A stretch of 64,000 nucleotides of DNA from Planctomycetaceae bacterium (GCA_021372945.1 JAJFTK010000120.1:1-64000), one strand, 5' to 3'; positions 26,801 to 34,524 are shown, counted from the stretch's first letter. Notes: generated by a model not told the origin, from the sequence alone. Numbers and translations are program-made.

Positions 26801-27432
26801 CGTTTGATCTGCGGCGAAGGCCTGTACATCTCGGAATCCAGCAATGTGCGGTAATCCGGGCAAAGGGCATGGAAGTAAGCACCGTTCTCGATCAGCAGCT
26901 TAACGATTTCGAGATTGTCCATCTGCGCCGCCAAAATGAGAGCGCTTTCGCCGTCGGAATTGCGGGTCTCGGTGGAGACTTTTTGCGAGAGCAGGTAGCG
27001 GGCCATTTCCAAATCGTCTTCCATGACGGCGACGTGCAGCAAAGTCCCGTGCCCGTCGTCGCCGATGTAGTATCGCCTATGCAGATCACCCCCGGCTGCA
27101 GCCAGCATTTTGAAAAGCTCCATGTCACCGATTTGCAGAGCCTTGACCATTAGACAAGGGCCCGAGTGTGCGGCATCCAGTTTGGCTTTGCTGTCGAGCA
27201 GCAGGCGCACGATCGAAAGATTCTTTGCCGCGACGGCATGAAAGATGGGAGGCAGGCCCGCTTCGTCGGCGGCATTGACATCGACCCCCTCCGCAATGCA
27301 TTGCTGCACCTTTGGCAAATCATTGGACTTGCAGGCGGCGATCAGGTTCTTGGTGAGCGGGGGGGGTTCGGCGGCGCCGCAAATCGAGATAAACAACGAC
27401 CAGCCAAGTGTAAGGCGAATGAAGCAATCCAT
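23833..27432 (-). CDS. Giant exported ankyrin-repeat protein
   Basis: The 1199-residue protein has a signal peptide (about residues 1-20: DCFIRLTLGWSLFISICGA). It is otherwise filled with about thirty ankyrin repeats of about 33 residues, many with the consensus G-x-TPLHxA and GADVNA. A spacer without clear repeats (about residues 590-690, rich in Gln, Ala, Leu, Asn) splits the array in two. Ankyrin arrays bind proteins; partner and site are unknown, but the signal peptide puts this one outside the cytoplasm. The start at 27432 is chosen for its strong AGAAAGGAG site over one 13 codons upstream. It could be co-transcribed with LysE. Confidence 0.9.
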   Translation of the reverse strand: MDCFIRLTLGWSLFISICGAAEPPPLTKNLIAACKSNDLPKVQQCIAEGVDVNAADEAGLPPIFHAVAAKNLSIVRLLLDSKAKLDAAHSGPCLMVKALQIGDMELFKMLAAAGGDLHRRYYIGDDGHGTLLHVAVMEDDLEMARYLLSQKVSTETRNSDGESALILAAQMDNLEIVKLLIENGAYFHALCPDYRTLLDSEMYRPSPQIKRYLQEIEQRRLSKIVEPSWTQFIRPIQFVTEIDEEGLAAWMADAGDLTRKDKQDRTLLHYLAEAGSDKIDLFETVVSALAAEVNAADLRGQTPLHLACADNAVQQCRILLDRGADVNARDRNENTPLCLLTRYHCNHTSYPEDELRIAEMLLEKGADVNAADVFGCTPLLNLGEANMDCHLELTRLLIARGADLNRQDHQGNTFLLGAAEMGTAAMMKIAIEAGADLSIRNYYGMSIQKIARYDAEEKLQLLYQYKKDVTLPEAVYYSQSALVDQLIQNGADVNAKLDDGSTPLILASQRNDSAMIIKLLTLAAGINAQDNSGSTALHYAAAQGYDEIVRILLANKADVTLRNQDGLRAIDLAGIENKYRTLQLFKDVYPDMEPAKKSAIEQAQGAPLRINAPGLTQQQLAELNEQVLKQLQSITDADPNLLKQPGLALAEVSDPNLIEAQMRADQNRWRTEALLSQTSKPLHIAVIKGELEKVKQMLADEPNLAESDDAGMLPLTYAVILENKPLINLLLERGADINQLDSNANFANTIGIEGWGHTVGFAAGRSVIHYAVAAGTEEMLDFLLQKGADINLGDIERGEGPIFTAHAAHRPEMLRKLFKAGADFKHADKNGDTLMHLMARYGRIDDLKFLLELGVPIDIKNPSGATPLMTAVRMGKPDAMLFLLEKGADIKALNASGGDLLCSSIAATYTYETLRILVEYGLDVNLKNSKGEPALFCLFNYGSKMKDLRKNVQLLLDAGIDVNATDKQGNTVLHYAARESYKDAAGMVEFAELMIARGADVNRTNAKGETPLGIMLDHQTCEPKELIRLLAENNTALNNVDRYGRNTLHNAAIHGCADIVTLLASKGADLENKENDMPGGKTPLLAAVSEGNVDVVRALLEAGANVAAQDKRQTTPIFSAIQEENTEIIQLLLDHGADINAPNKYGNTPLHAAVETGKPEIVQFLLNAGARKDIVGRSNMTAAQLAQRMNKPEIVALFQ

Positions 27433-27542
27433 TGTGATCTCCTTTCTGAATAAAAACCCTCTCTTAGGCAAAGATTACCAAACCCGGCGGTATATTCCAG
27501 AAAAATCCGCGTTGCTGATGCGGGGTTTCCTTGCAGGCGGCA

Positions 27543-27959
27543 TTACTCGCCGATGATCTTGACGAGAACGCGTTTTTTGCGCATGCCGTCGAACTCGCCG
27601 TAGAAGACCTGCTCCCACGGACCGAAATCGAGCTTGCCGTCTGTGATGGCGATGACGACCTCGCGGCCCATAATGGTGCGCTTAAGATGGGCATCGGCGT
27701 TGTCTTCATAGCCGTTATGGCGATATTGGTCGTAGGGCTTTTCCGGGGCGAGCTTTTCGAGCCAGGTTTCGAAGTCCTGATGCAGACCGGGTTCGTCGTC
27801 ATTGATGAAGACGGAAGCGGTGATGTGCATGGCATTGACGAGCATCAGTCCTTCGCGGACGCCGGACTCAGCAAGGCAGACCTTGGCTTGCGGCGTAATA
27901 TTGATGATCTGCCGGCGGCGATCGGTCTGGAACCAGAGTTCTTTTCTGTACGATTTCAT
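27543..27959 (-). CDS. YjbQ-family (UPF0047) protein, secondary thiamine-phosphate synthase type
   Basis: The 138-residue protein matches the YjbQ/UPF0047 fold end to end. It shows [20 protein letters not shown], then [18 protein letters not shown] with conserved His, Glu, Asp and Asn, and the end [15 protein letters not shown]. Some members can replace thiamine-phosphate synthase (ThiE) weakly, but the true role is not settled. A thiazole-synthesis operon lies 3.5 kb away, so a thiamine link is possible but unproven. It has its own promoter. Confidence 0.87.
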   Translation of the reverse strand: MKSYRKELWFQTDRRRQIINITPQAKVCLAESGVREGLMLVNAMHITASVFINDDEPGLHQDFETWLEKLAPEKPYDQYRHNGYEDNADAHLKRTIMGREVVIAITDGKLDFGPWEQVFYGEFDGMRKKRVLVKIIGE

Positions 27960-28000
27960 AGCTGCCCCAAAACAGAATTTTCAAAAGTGAGAATGCGCAA

Positions 28001-28029
28001 ATGATAATTCAAAGCTGAGACTTTTACAA
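28001..28029 (-). promoter_or_regulatory. Promoter of the yjbQ-type gene
   Basis: On the minus strand TTGTAA (28029-28024) and TATCAT (28006-28001) are 17 bases apart, about 40 bases upstream of the ATG at 27959. Confidence 0.5.
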
Positions 28030-28329
28030 TAGCTCCTTATTGGTATAAAATATAATACAGAATTAATACACCTGTAATGTCGTATGTATGGCAAACTTTC
28101 AGGTTACGCACTGCCGAAGCAGGGCCGATCTTTAATTCACTGTAACCCCGTTGAAAATATTCGTACTAAAAAAGGACGACATCAACCGCGATTACGTGTT
28201 TTTGGTTATTTTCGTGTTACTTTAGGCAAAAAATGAGATTTTGGTTGCCCGATAAGCGTCTAAATATGGTAGAATAAAGGCATATAATTCAGGACTTAGA
28301 AGGACTTGAATGTTTTTACGGACTTATAC
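28030..28329. other. AT-rich intergenic region
   Basis: This gap lies between divergently transcribed genes. It holds AT-rich stretches such as TATAAAATATAATACAG at 28044-28060 that could be -10 elements, but no -35 at a good distance is seen. Near its right end AAGGA (28299-28303) precedes an ATG at 28310 that opens a 13-codon frame. That frame stops at a TGATG overlapping an in-frame ATG of the next gene. Confidence 0.4.
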
Positions 28330-29358
28330 ATGTTTCGTTATCTATGGGTGATGCTCATATTTCCGGCAATAGCTTTGGGGTTCATTCAAAACGGTGGTTT
28401 TGAGGAACCTGACCCCAATTCACCCGCCGCATTTACCGCACCACTTTGCTGGCAGCGGATTGGCTATCCGCGTAGTGTTTATAAGGATGATTGTTACGCT
28501 GCCCTGCTGCCCTATTTTGCACCGATGGGTCGAAATTGGCAAATCAGCGGTCCCTACAAAGGCGATTCCTTTGTATTGCTCTCGACAGGAGGTTTCGGTT
28601 TTGAGCCGAACGCGGTGAGTGACAGTATGATCGCCGGTTCTCGGACCAGTCAACTGGTTTTTCTTTCGCCGGGAGACACGATCATCGGGGCTTATTTCTT
28701 TGGAACATTTGACTACCGGCCGTTTGAGGATTATGCCGGTATTTACATGGAACTTGCCGACCCGAATAATTATCCGAATTCACAAGCGTACTTCCGGATC
28801 CCGGGCGCGCAATGCGACGTAGCGGACGTGGGCAGCTATCAATCGACGCTGTATCTGTCGCCGGAGACGGGCGGGTGGATCCCATTTTCTTACACGGTAG
28901 AACCCAATCAAGTCGGACCGTATAACCTTGTGATCGAGGTCGTCGATTTTGATGACGCTATTTACGAGTCTTTTTACGCGGTGGATAATCTGAGGATCTG
29001 CTATGGCGGTTGGCCGGTTAGCGATCTGACGGAGGACTGCGATGTGAACCTGGAGGATTTTCAGATCCTCTCGCGTGCCTGGCTTGCCAGTTGTGCAGTA
29101 ATAGATCCCAATGACCCTGTCGATCCGAACCTCCCTATCGATCCGAACCTCCCTGTCGATCCGAACCTCCCTGTCGATCCGAATCTCCTTGTCGATCCGG
29201 ACATCCCGATCGATCCGAATATGATCGATCCTAATGAGATAGTGCCGGACCCGAATATTCCGTGTGAACTTGCGGACTTAAACGATGATTGGGTAGTTGA
29301 CGCGAATGACCTGATGCTTTTCGCCGAGGATTGGCTCAGGGTCTTCGTATCCCCGTAG
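28330..29358 (+). CDS. Secreted protein with dockerin-like tail and DPNLPV repeats
   Basis: The 342-residue protein has an N-terminal hydrophobic signal (MFRYLWVMLIFPAIALG). A beta-rich domain (NGGFEEPDPNSP to VDNLRICY) follows, typical of carbohydrate-binding-like discoidal folds. Then comes a first calcium-loop-like repeat (EDCDVNLEDFQILSRAWL), a Pro/Asp/Asn linker made of six-residue repeats, and a second repeat (DLNDDWVVDANDLMLFAEDWL). Paired repeats of this kind are dockerin-like and common in Phycisphaerae secretomes. The start is uncertain: a TTG lies eight codons upstream, and the best ribosome site belongs to a short overlapping frame. Confidence 0.75.
   Translation: MFRYLWVMLIFPAIALGFIQNGGFEEPDPNSPAAFTAPLCWQRIGYPRSVYKDDCYAALLPYFAPMGRNWQISGPYKGDSFVLLSTGGFGFEPNAVSDSMIAGSRTSQLVFLSPGDTIIGAYFFGTFDYRPFEDYAGIYMELADPNNYPNSQAYFRIPGAQCDVADVGSYQSTLYLSPETGGWIPFSYTVEPNQVGPYNLVIEVVDFDDAIYESFYAVDNLRICYGGWPVSDLTEDCDVNLEDFQILSRAWLASCAVIDPNDPVDPNLPIDPNLPVDPNLPVDPNLLVDPDIPIDPNMIDPNEIVPDPNIPCELADLNDDWVVDANDLMLFAEDWLRVFVSP
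29101..29220 (+). repeat. 18-bp tandem repeat encoding Pro/Asp/Asn linker
   Basis: About six copies of an 18-base unit (GTCGATCCGAACCTCCCT and variants) run head to tail and encode Val-Asp-Pro-Asn-Leu-Pro. Three central copies are nearly identical while the ends are diverged, so copy number has probably changed by slippage. Confidence 0.85.
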
Positions 29359-29413
29359 CGGCAACGGTTTTTCCCGCTCAGGAGGACAAGCAGCAGGCAG
29401 CCGGTCGTGCAGT

Positions 29414-30589
29414 TCACGTCCACAAGGAATAAACATTTTCTATGGTGTCGAGCATCGCGTCCGGAGCGAACTTGCATTTGACTGACGCGCGGCCGGCGGC
29501 GCCCAGTCGGGCGCAGAGGGCAGGATCGGCGATCAGCTTGTCACAGGCGGCGGTCAGTCGGTCCAAGTCCTGGGGCGGAAGCAGAATTCCCGTTTGCTCG
29601 TTGACGACTTCCTTTGCGCCGTCGATATCGAAACTGACGACGGGCTTGCCGCAGAGCATGGCCTGGGGCAGGACGCGTGCCAGCCCCTCTCGCAGCGAAC
29701 AATGCACGAGGATGTCCGAGGCGTGAATGGCCAAAGGGATCTGGTCGGGAGGCAGAAGGCCCGTGAATTTAACGCGGCCATCCAGGTGGGCGAAATGCAC
29801 CTGATTGGTGAGCGATTCAGCGAGCATGCCATCGCCGACGAAAAGCCAGATGCAATGGGGATATTTGACGGCAAGCCGACGGGCCGACTCGATCACAAAG
29901 TCGTGGCCCTTGAGTTCAAAGAGGCGTGCGATCTTGAGCAGAACGGTCGCGTCAGCGGGGATATCGTACCGACGGCGGAACGCGGCGATCTCGCCCGGCG
30001 CCGGCGGTGTGAGGTAAGCGTCTTCTTCAATGGCGGAATAGGCGGTGGTGAATGGTTTATCCAGGCCGATCCCGGCGGCGCGTGCTTTTTCGGTCATGAC
30101 ATCAGCGACGGTGATAAACGCATCGGTTCGGCGGGCGGCGGCACGTTCGATGGCAATATAGAATTGGTTGAGCAGGCGGTTTTGATAGTCGTGGAACGCC
30201 AGGCCGTGAATCGTATGCACGACATGCGGCTTGTTGGAACCGCCGTTGAGTTTGCCTTTGAGCGCATGTGCCGCCCAGCGGCCGAGAATGCCGGCTTTGG
30301 CGGAATGGGTATGGACGATATCGGGCTTGAGCGATTTTAGAAGCGCTTTGAGCTTAAAATAGGCTGCAAGGTCGATCAGCGGGCTGATCTGGCGGCACAG
30401 TTCGTCCAGGATAATGATCTCATAGCCGCCGCCTTTTGCCTGTTCATAGAGGGCGCCCTCGGGGCCGGCGGCCGGGCCCGTGATCAGGGTGACGTCGTGA
30501 CCGCGCTGGGCCAGGAGCTTGCAGGTGATGAGCGTGTTTTCCTGAGCGCCGCCAAGAATCAAACGAGTAATTACGTGAACAATCTTCAT
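29414..30589 (-). CDS. GT4-family glycosyltransferase
   Basis: The 391-residue GT-B fold has the N-terminal GGAQENTLITCKLLAQRGHDV, the linker region DIVHTHSAKAGILGR, and the C-terminal donor-binding part (LLKIARLFELKGHDFVIESA, REGLARVLPQAMLCGKPVV). The usual E-x7-E motif reads E-x7-Q here, a variant of the second Glu. Such enzymes add sugars to lipid carriers or surface polysaccharides from nucleotide sugars. The acceptor is unknown. No glycan operon surrounds it. No ribosome site is visible at the ATG. Confidence 0.87.
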   Translation of the reverse strand: MKIVHVITRLILGGAQENTLITCKLLAQRGHDVTLITGPAAGPEGALYEQAKGGGYEIIILDELCRQISPLIDLAAYFKLKALLKSLKPDIVHTHSAKAGILGRWAAHALKGKLNGGSNKPHVVHTIHGLAFHDYQNRLLNQFYIAIERAAARRTDAFITVADVMTEKARAAGIGLDKPFTTAYSAIEEDAYLTPPAPGEIAAFRRRYDIPADATVLLKIARLFELKGHDFVIESARRLAVKYPHCIWLFVGDGMLAESLTNQVHFAHLDGRVKFTGLLPPDQIPLAIHASDILVHCSLREGLARVLPQAMLCGKPVVSFDIDGAKEVVNEQTGILLPPQDLDRLTAACDKLIADPALCARLGAAGRASVKCKFAPDAMLDTIENVYSLWT

Positions 30590-30637
30590 CGATTTTCAAT
30601 CACTTCCAATCAACCGTAGGCGCCGTCCCCAACACCA

Positions 30638-31234
30638 TCAGACTTCTTTCCTGCAGCAATAGACAATGGCGGGCGGCAGGTTGTTCCAGACAATGCGGGA
30701 TATCTCGAATACAGGAAAATTGCTTTGAAGCAGACAGCGAAAGGCCCTGGCTTCCGGAAAGGACAGCGCATGAATATAGGCAAAAGTGGCAAAATAACCG
30801 CCGGGCTTAAGAACAGCCTTTGCCTCCGTCAGGATGTCCTGCTGCGTTTTGGAATCAAAGAGGGACCACGGTAATCCGGAGACGATACAATCGGGCGAGG
30901 GGAAACCATAGGCCTTCATGATACGACGGGCATTTTGGGCATATCCGGCGGCGATGGCGACGCTCGTGAATTTTTTGCGGAGCAGGATGGTCAGGCCGGG
31001 GTCGGCCTCTATGGAGAGCAGGGGCGCAGCGGCGGACTTACAGGCGATAATCTGGCGCGTGAATGAACCGGTCCCGGGACCGAATTCAAGGATCGCGGCG
31101 GCATTACGAACGCGGGCACGTGCAACCATTTCCTGTGCCAGCGCAGAGCTGCTCGGAGCGATCGCGCCAATCCTTCGCGGCGACTGAAAGAACTTCCTTA
31201 TAAAAACAACCTGGCGCTGGACGGTGTTCAGCAT
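30638..31234 (-). CDS. SAM-dependent methyltransferase, PmtA-like
   Basis: The 198-residue class I methyltransferase begins FIRKFFQSPRRIGAIAPSS and has the SAM-binding motif ILEFGPGTGSFT and the family block DCIVSGLPWSLF. This set is that of the PmtA-type phospholipid N-methyltransferases and related rRNA-dimethylase-like proteins. It might convert phosphatidylethanolamine to methylated forms, but substrate choice in this group is variable. It lies 48 bases upstream of the glycosyltransferase on the same strand, so they may be one transcript. Confidence 0.78.
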   Translation of the reverse strand: MLNTVQRQVVFIRKFFQSPRRIGAIAPSSSALAQEMVARARVRNAAAILEFGPGTGSFTRQIIACKSAAAPLLSIEADPGLTILLRKKFTSVAIAAGYAQNARRIMKAYGFPSPDCIVSGLPWSLFDSKTQQDILTEAKAVLKPGGYFATFAYIHALSFPEARAFRCLLQSNFPVFEISRIVWNNLPPAIVYCCRKEV

Positions 31235-31324
31235 TGGGTAATTTACGAGTCCATTTCTCCTGAAAACTTGACTCTGATTATAATCGGCGTAAGCTATATT
31301 TACTAATCGAAATTTTTAAAGTTC

Positions 31325-31353
31325 TTGCAATTGCGCAAACTCCAAATTACTAT
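31325..31353 (+). promoter_or_regulatory. Promoter of the thiamine operon
   Basis: TTGCAA (31325-31330) and TACTAT (31348-31353) are 17 bases apart. The expected RNA start at about 31360 lies just before the riboswitch. Confidence 0.6.
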
Positions 31354-31371
31354 TTTCGTAGAATCATTTGG

Positions 31372-31459
31372 CAGGGGAGCCGAGGGCCAAGGCCTGCGGC
31401 TGAGATCGCGAAAGCGAAACCCTTAGAACCTGATCCGGATAATGCCGGCGAAGGGAGGC
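31372..31459 (+). ncRNA. TPP riboswitch (THI element)
   Basis: The conserved parts are all present in order: GGGGAGCC, GGCTGAGA, ACCCTTAGAACCTGATC, and GGATAATGCCGGCGAAGGGA. The 5' GGCAGGGG region and the 3' end close the basal stem. It binds thiamine pyrophosphate. A terminator follows immediately, so TPP binding should switch the downstream thi operon off by early termination. Confidence 0.95.
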
Positions 31460-31464
31460 CTGAA

Positions 31465-31504
31465 AAGCCCCTGTCCAATAGGTCCTTTGGACAAGGGCTT
31501 TTTT
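31465..31504 (+). terminator. Riboswitch expression-platform terminator
   Basis: AAGCCCCTGTCCA pairs with TGGACAAGGGCTT (one mismatch) and runs into T residues, directly after the TPP aptamer. It is the likely regulated terminator. Confidence 0.88.
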
Positions 31505-31530
31505 AATGCCTTGGTTTCTTTATACATCGG

Positions 31531-32151
31531 ATGCTGGAAATGACACCGCATGTTTCATACGAGTTTAAGAACGCCGTCATCGGGATCGCCGGGCTGGGCG
31601 GGCTGGGGTCCAATGTGGCCGTTGCGCTGACGCGGATGAAAGCGGGCAAGCTGATCCTGGCGGATTTTGATCTGATCGAAGAAAGCAACCTCAACCGGCA
31701 GAACTACTTTGCCGACCAGATCGGGCAGCACAAGGTGGATGCATCGCTGGAAAATCTGCGGCGGATCAATCCGCAGGCGAATCTGGAGGGACACAAGGTG
31801 CGGCTGACGCCGGAGAAGATCCCGTCGGTGTTTCGCGAGGCGCACATCATTGCCGAGTGCTTTGACCGGGCGGATCAAAAACAGATGCTGGTGGAGACGG
31901 TGCTGTCGAGAATGGAGCATGTCATTGTGGTCACGGCCACGGGTCTTGCCGGTTATGGGCGAAGCAATGAGATCGTTACGCGACGGCTTTCGAAGAGGCT
32001 GATCGTTGTCGGGGACGGAGTATCCGGCACAGGGCCCGGAATCCCGCTGATCGCGCCGCGCGTAGGGGTAGCGGCGTATCACCAGGCCAACGCCATCGCG
32101 GAAGTTCTGTTTGAAGAACTGCACACGCTGGTCCAGCGAGGGAACTTATGA
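31531..32151 (+). CDS. thiF: ThiS adenylyltransferase
   Basis: ThiF activates the C-terminal glycine of ThiS by adenylation for sulfur transfer in thiazole synthesis. The 206-residue E1-like fold has GIAGLGGLGSNVA for ATP, DFDLIEESNLNRQNY with the conserved Asp and Arg-Gln, and HIIAECFDRADQK. It is the short ThiF type (about 200 residues), without CXXC zinc clusters. The start may be 31531 or an ATG three codons on. Its stop overlaps the ThiS start as ATGA, so translation is coupled. Confidence 0.9.
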   Translation: MLEMTPHVSYEFKNAVIGIAGLGGLGSNVAVALTRMKAGKLILADFDLIEESNLNRQNYFADQIGQHKVDASLENLRRINPQANLEGHKVRLTPEKIPSVFREAHIIAECFDRADQKQMLVETVLSRMEHVIVVTATGLAGYGRSNEIVTRRLSKRLIVVGDGVSGTGPGIPLIAPRVGVAAYHQANAIAEVLFEELHTLVQRGNL

Positions 32152-32357
32152 GTTTTGTTTTGACGATCAATGGACAAGAGAAAGAATTCGCGCAGCGGCC
32201 GGGGTCGCTATCGGCTCTTTTATCCGAGCTGAAGATCAATGAGGCGACGGTCGTGGCGGAAGTCAATGGGCAGATCGTTGAACGCAAGGATTTTTCCACG
32301 ACCCGTTTTGAGGAGGGCGCACGGATCGAGTTGGTTCGGTTTGTCGGCGGGGGATGA
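32148..32357 (+). CDS. thiS: Sulfur carrier protein ThiS
   Basis: The 69-residue ubiquitin-like protein ends in Gly-Gly-Gly, giving the Gly-Gly tail that is thiocarboxylated and feeds sulfur to ThiG. The N-terminal MSFVLTINGQEKEF and the VAEVNGQIVERKDF block are typical. It overlaps thiF by four bases. Confidence 0.93.
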   Translation: MSFVLTINGQEKEFAQRPGSLSALLSELKINEATVVAEVNGQIVERKDFSTTRFEEGARIELVRFVGGG

Positions 32358-32361
32358 TCAA

Positions 32362-32393
32362 AAATGAATAATGTAGAATGAATAATGTCTAAT
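32362..32393. repeat. AATGAATAATG intergenic repeat before thiG
   Basis: AATGAATAATG occurs twice, separated by TAG, between thiS and thiG. The ATG used for thiG lies inside the second unit. A matching word (TGAATAATGAATAATG) lies upstream of the pilT-like gene at 40875-40890. Confidence 0.55.
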
Positions 32394-33173
32394 GCAGCGG
32401 AGAAGAAGTTGTTAAGAATAGCATGCAGGGAATTTGAGTCGCGGTTGTTTGTGGGGACGGGAAAATTTGCGTCGAACGAATTGATGGCGCAGGCGATCGA
32501 GGCAAGCGGGGCCCAGATGGTGACAGTCGCGCTGCGGCGGGTGGATATCGACAATGAGAATGACAACATGCTGGCAGCGATCGATCGCAAGAAGTATTTA
32601 CTGCTGCCCAATACGTCGGGGGCCCGGGACGGCGAAGAGGCGGTGCGATTATCAAGACTTGCGCGGGTGGCCAGCGGGATCAACTGGGTGAAGCTGGAAG
32701 TGACGCCCGACCCGCATTATTTGCTGCCGGACGGCGAAGAGACGCTCAAGGCTGCCCGAATACTCGTGAAGGACGGATTTGTGGTGCTTCCCTATATCAA
32801 TGCCGACCCCATTCTTGCGCGCAAATTGCAGGATGCCGGATGCGCGACGGTGATGCCGCTGGGCAGCCCCATCGGCTCGAACCAGGGGCTGGCAACGCGG
32901 GCGGCGATCGAGATCATCATTCGCCAGGCCACCGTCCCGGTGGTCGTCGATGCCGGGATCGGGGCGCCTTCGCACGCGGCTGAGGCGATGGAGATGGGGG
33001 CGGATGCAGTGCTGGTAAATACCGCCATCGCATCGGCCCAGGACCCCGTGCGGATGGCACGCGCGTTCAAGATGGCAGTGGAGGCGGGGCGGATCGCGTT
33101 TGAGACAGGACTTGCGCCCAAGAGCGCAGCGGCACAAGCATCCAGCCCACTGACGGGATTCCTGAGAGACTAA
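32385..33173 (+). CDS. thiG: Thiazole synthase
   Basis: ThiG makes the thiazole phosphate ring from deoxyxylulose phosphate, ThiS thiocarboxylate and dehydroglycine. The 262-residue TIM-barrel shows [16 protein letters not shown], the active Lys in [11 protein letters not shown], and the phosphate-binding [12 protein letters not shown] and [20 protein letters not shown]. The ATG at 32385 sits in an AATGAATAATG repeat and has no ribosome site. A TTG at 32409 preceded by GGAG is a good alternative start and would remove eight residues. Third gene of the thi operon. Confidence 0.95.
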   Translation: MSNAAEKKLLRIACREFESRLFVGTGKFASNELMAQAIEASGAQMVTVALRRVDIDNENDNMLAAIDRKKYLLLPNTSGARDGEEAVRLSRLARVASGINWVKLEVTPDPHYLLPDGEETLKAARILVKDGFVVLPYINADPILARKLQDAGCATVMPLGSPIGSNQGLATRAAIEIIIRQATVPVVVDAGIGAPSHAAEAMEMGADAVLVNTAIASAQDPVRMARAFKMAVEAGRIAFETGLAPKSAAAQASSPLTGFLRD

Positions 33174-33204
33174 ATTATTTGACATGATCAACGGAATTCT
33201 TTTT

Positions 33205-33245
33205 GACAGGATTAACAGGATTTTACAGGATTTTATAGGATTTTG
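33205..33245. repeat. ACAGGATT intergenic repeat before thiH
   Basis: GACAGGATTAACAGGATTTTACAGGATTTTATAGGATTTTG is four imperfect units of ACAGGATTTT. The last unit places AGGA six bases before the thiH ATG. A second copy of this family is at 56857-56880. Confidence 0.7.
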
Positions 33246-33246
33246 A

Positions 33247-34395
33247 ATGAGTGACGGAGAACTATGTTCGATTCTTACGGAGAAGCAGCTCGATGGCGGT
33301 CATGCCAATGAGTGGTTAGGCCGGTTGAATGCTGTCACACGTGAGCAAGTCCGCGAAGAGTTATCTAAACCGGCGGGGGTATTCAGTTTGGAGCGGTTGA
33401 CGGCGCTGGTGTCGCCGGCGGCCGGGGATTTGCTGGAGGAGATGGCGCAGCAGGCACATCGGTTAACGATCCAGCGGTTCGGGCGGACGATGCAGATGTT
33501 TGCTCCATTGTATGTGTCGAACGTTTGCATCAATAGCTGCCGTTACTGCGGGTACAACTGCAAAACCAAGATCACGCGGGTGCAGCTTTCGATTGAGCAG
33601 GCGATGGCCGACGCGGAGGTGATCGCCGATGAGGGGTTTAGAAACTTGCTTCTGGTCAGCGGCGAGGACAGGCAATTTGTGACAATGGATTACCTGTGTG
33701 AACTGGCACGGCGTCTGCGAGGAAGGTTTTCAACATTATCGGCGGAGATCTATCCGCTCAGTGAGGAGGAATACAGACAACTGTTTGCGGGGGGGATCGA
33801 CGGCATCACGATGTTCCAGGAGACGTACGACCGCCAGGTTTATGCGCATTATCATCCGGCCGGACCAAAACGGGATTATGACAACCGCGTGACTTCGCCG
33901 GACCGGTTCGCACTTGCGGGGATGCGAAGGTTTGGGTTGGGGGTACTGCTGGGTCTGGCCGATTGGCGGCTCGAGGCGCTGGCACTGGGCCAGCACGCGG
34001 CACACCTGATGAGACGGTACTGGCGGGGGCAGGTCTCGTTTTCGTTCCCGCGGCTTAGACCGGCGACGAAGGTAGGGACCCAGTGGCCGCACCTGGTCTC
34101 GGATAAGGAGATGGTGCAGATGATGCTGGCGCTGCGGCTTTGCTTTTCGGATGCGGGAATCGTGCTTTCAACGCGCGAGTCCGCCGATTTGCGAAATCAT
34201 CTCATTAACCTGTGTGTGACGAGCGTCAGCGCCGGGTCCAAGACGAATCCGGGGGGATACAGCAGCCGTCCTGACGCATCAGAACAGTTCGAGGTGGCCG
34301 ATAGCCGAACCGCGGGCGAAGTTGCGGCCATGCTGCGGGCGCACGGATACGAGCCGATATGGAAGGACTGGGACGCGGCTTTCTGCGCTGAATAA
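33247..34395 (+). CDS. thiH: 2-iminoacetate (dehydroglycine) synthase
   Basis: ThiH is a radical-SAM enzyme that cleaves tyrosine to give dehydroglycine for ThiG. The 382-residue protein has the 4Fe-4S motif CINSCRYC (C94, C98, C101), the GEDRQFVTMDYL region and the family block ETYDRQVYAHYHPAGPKRDY. The C-terminal NLCVTSVSAGSKTNPGGY is also typical. It starts directly after an ACAGGATT repeat that appears to supply its ribosome-binding site. Last gene of the riboswitch-controlled operon. Confidence 0.95.
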   Translation: MSDGELCSILTEKQLDGGHANEWLGRLNAVTREQVREELSKPAGVFSLERLTALVSPAAGDLLEEMAQQAHRLTIQRFGRTMQMFAPLYVSNVCINSCRYCGYNCKTKITRVQLSIEQAMADAEVIADEGFRNLLLVSGEDRQFVTMDYLCELARRLRGRFSTLSAEIYPLSEEEYRQLFAGGIDGITMFQETYDRQVYAHYHPAGPKRDYDNRVTSPDRFALAGMRRFGLGVLLGLADWRLEALALGQHAAHLMRRYWRGQVSFSFPRLRPATKVGTQWPHLVSDKEMVQMMLALRLCFSDAGIVLSTRESADLRNHLINLCVTSVSAGSKTNPGGYSSRPDASEQFEVADSRTAGEVAAMLRAHGYEPIWKDWDAAFCAE

Positions 34396-34422
34396 AACCG
34401 GATTACGCGGATTACACAGATT
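34396..34422. repeat. GGATTACGCGGATTACAC intergenic repeat
   Basis: AACCGGATTACGCGGATTAC followed by ACAGATT lies directly after the thiH stop. It is a simple repeat of GGATTAC(G/A)C units of a type distinct from the ACAGGATT family. Only one copy is seen in the window. Confidence 0.5.
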
Positions 34423-34524
34423 ATTAATAAATCATTTGTTCAAAAAAACAACAATCACAACCGCCGAAATTTGAGCAAATTATTGACTTAGGCTGTGTCG
34501 CTGTTTCCGGGCGTATAGGGAAGT

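Noticed and set aside
27464..27471. Start of the ankyrin protein 13 codons upstream
   Set aside because: The extra residues have no ribosome site, whereas AGAAAGGAG sits six bases before the ATG at 27432, which is directly followed by a signal peptide.
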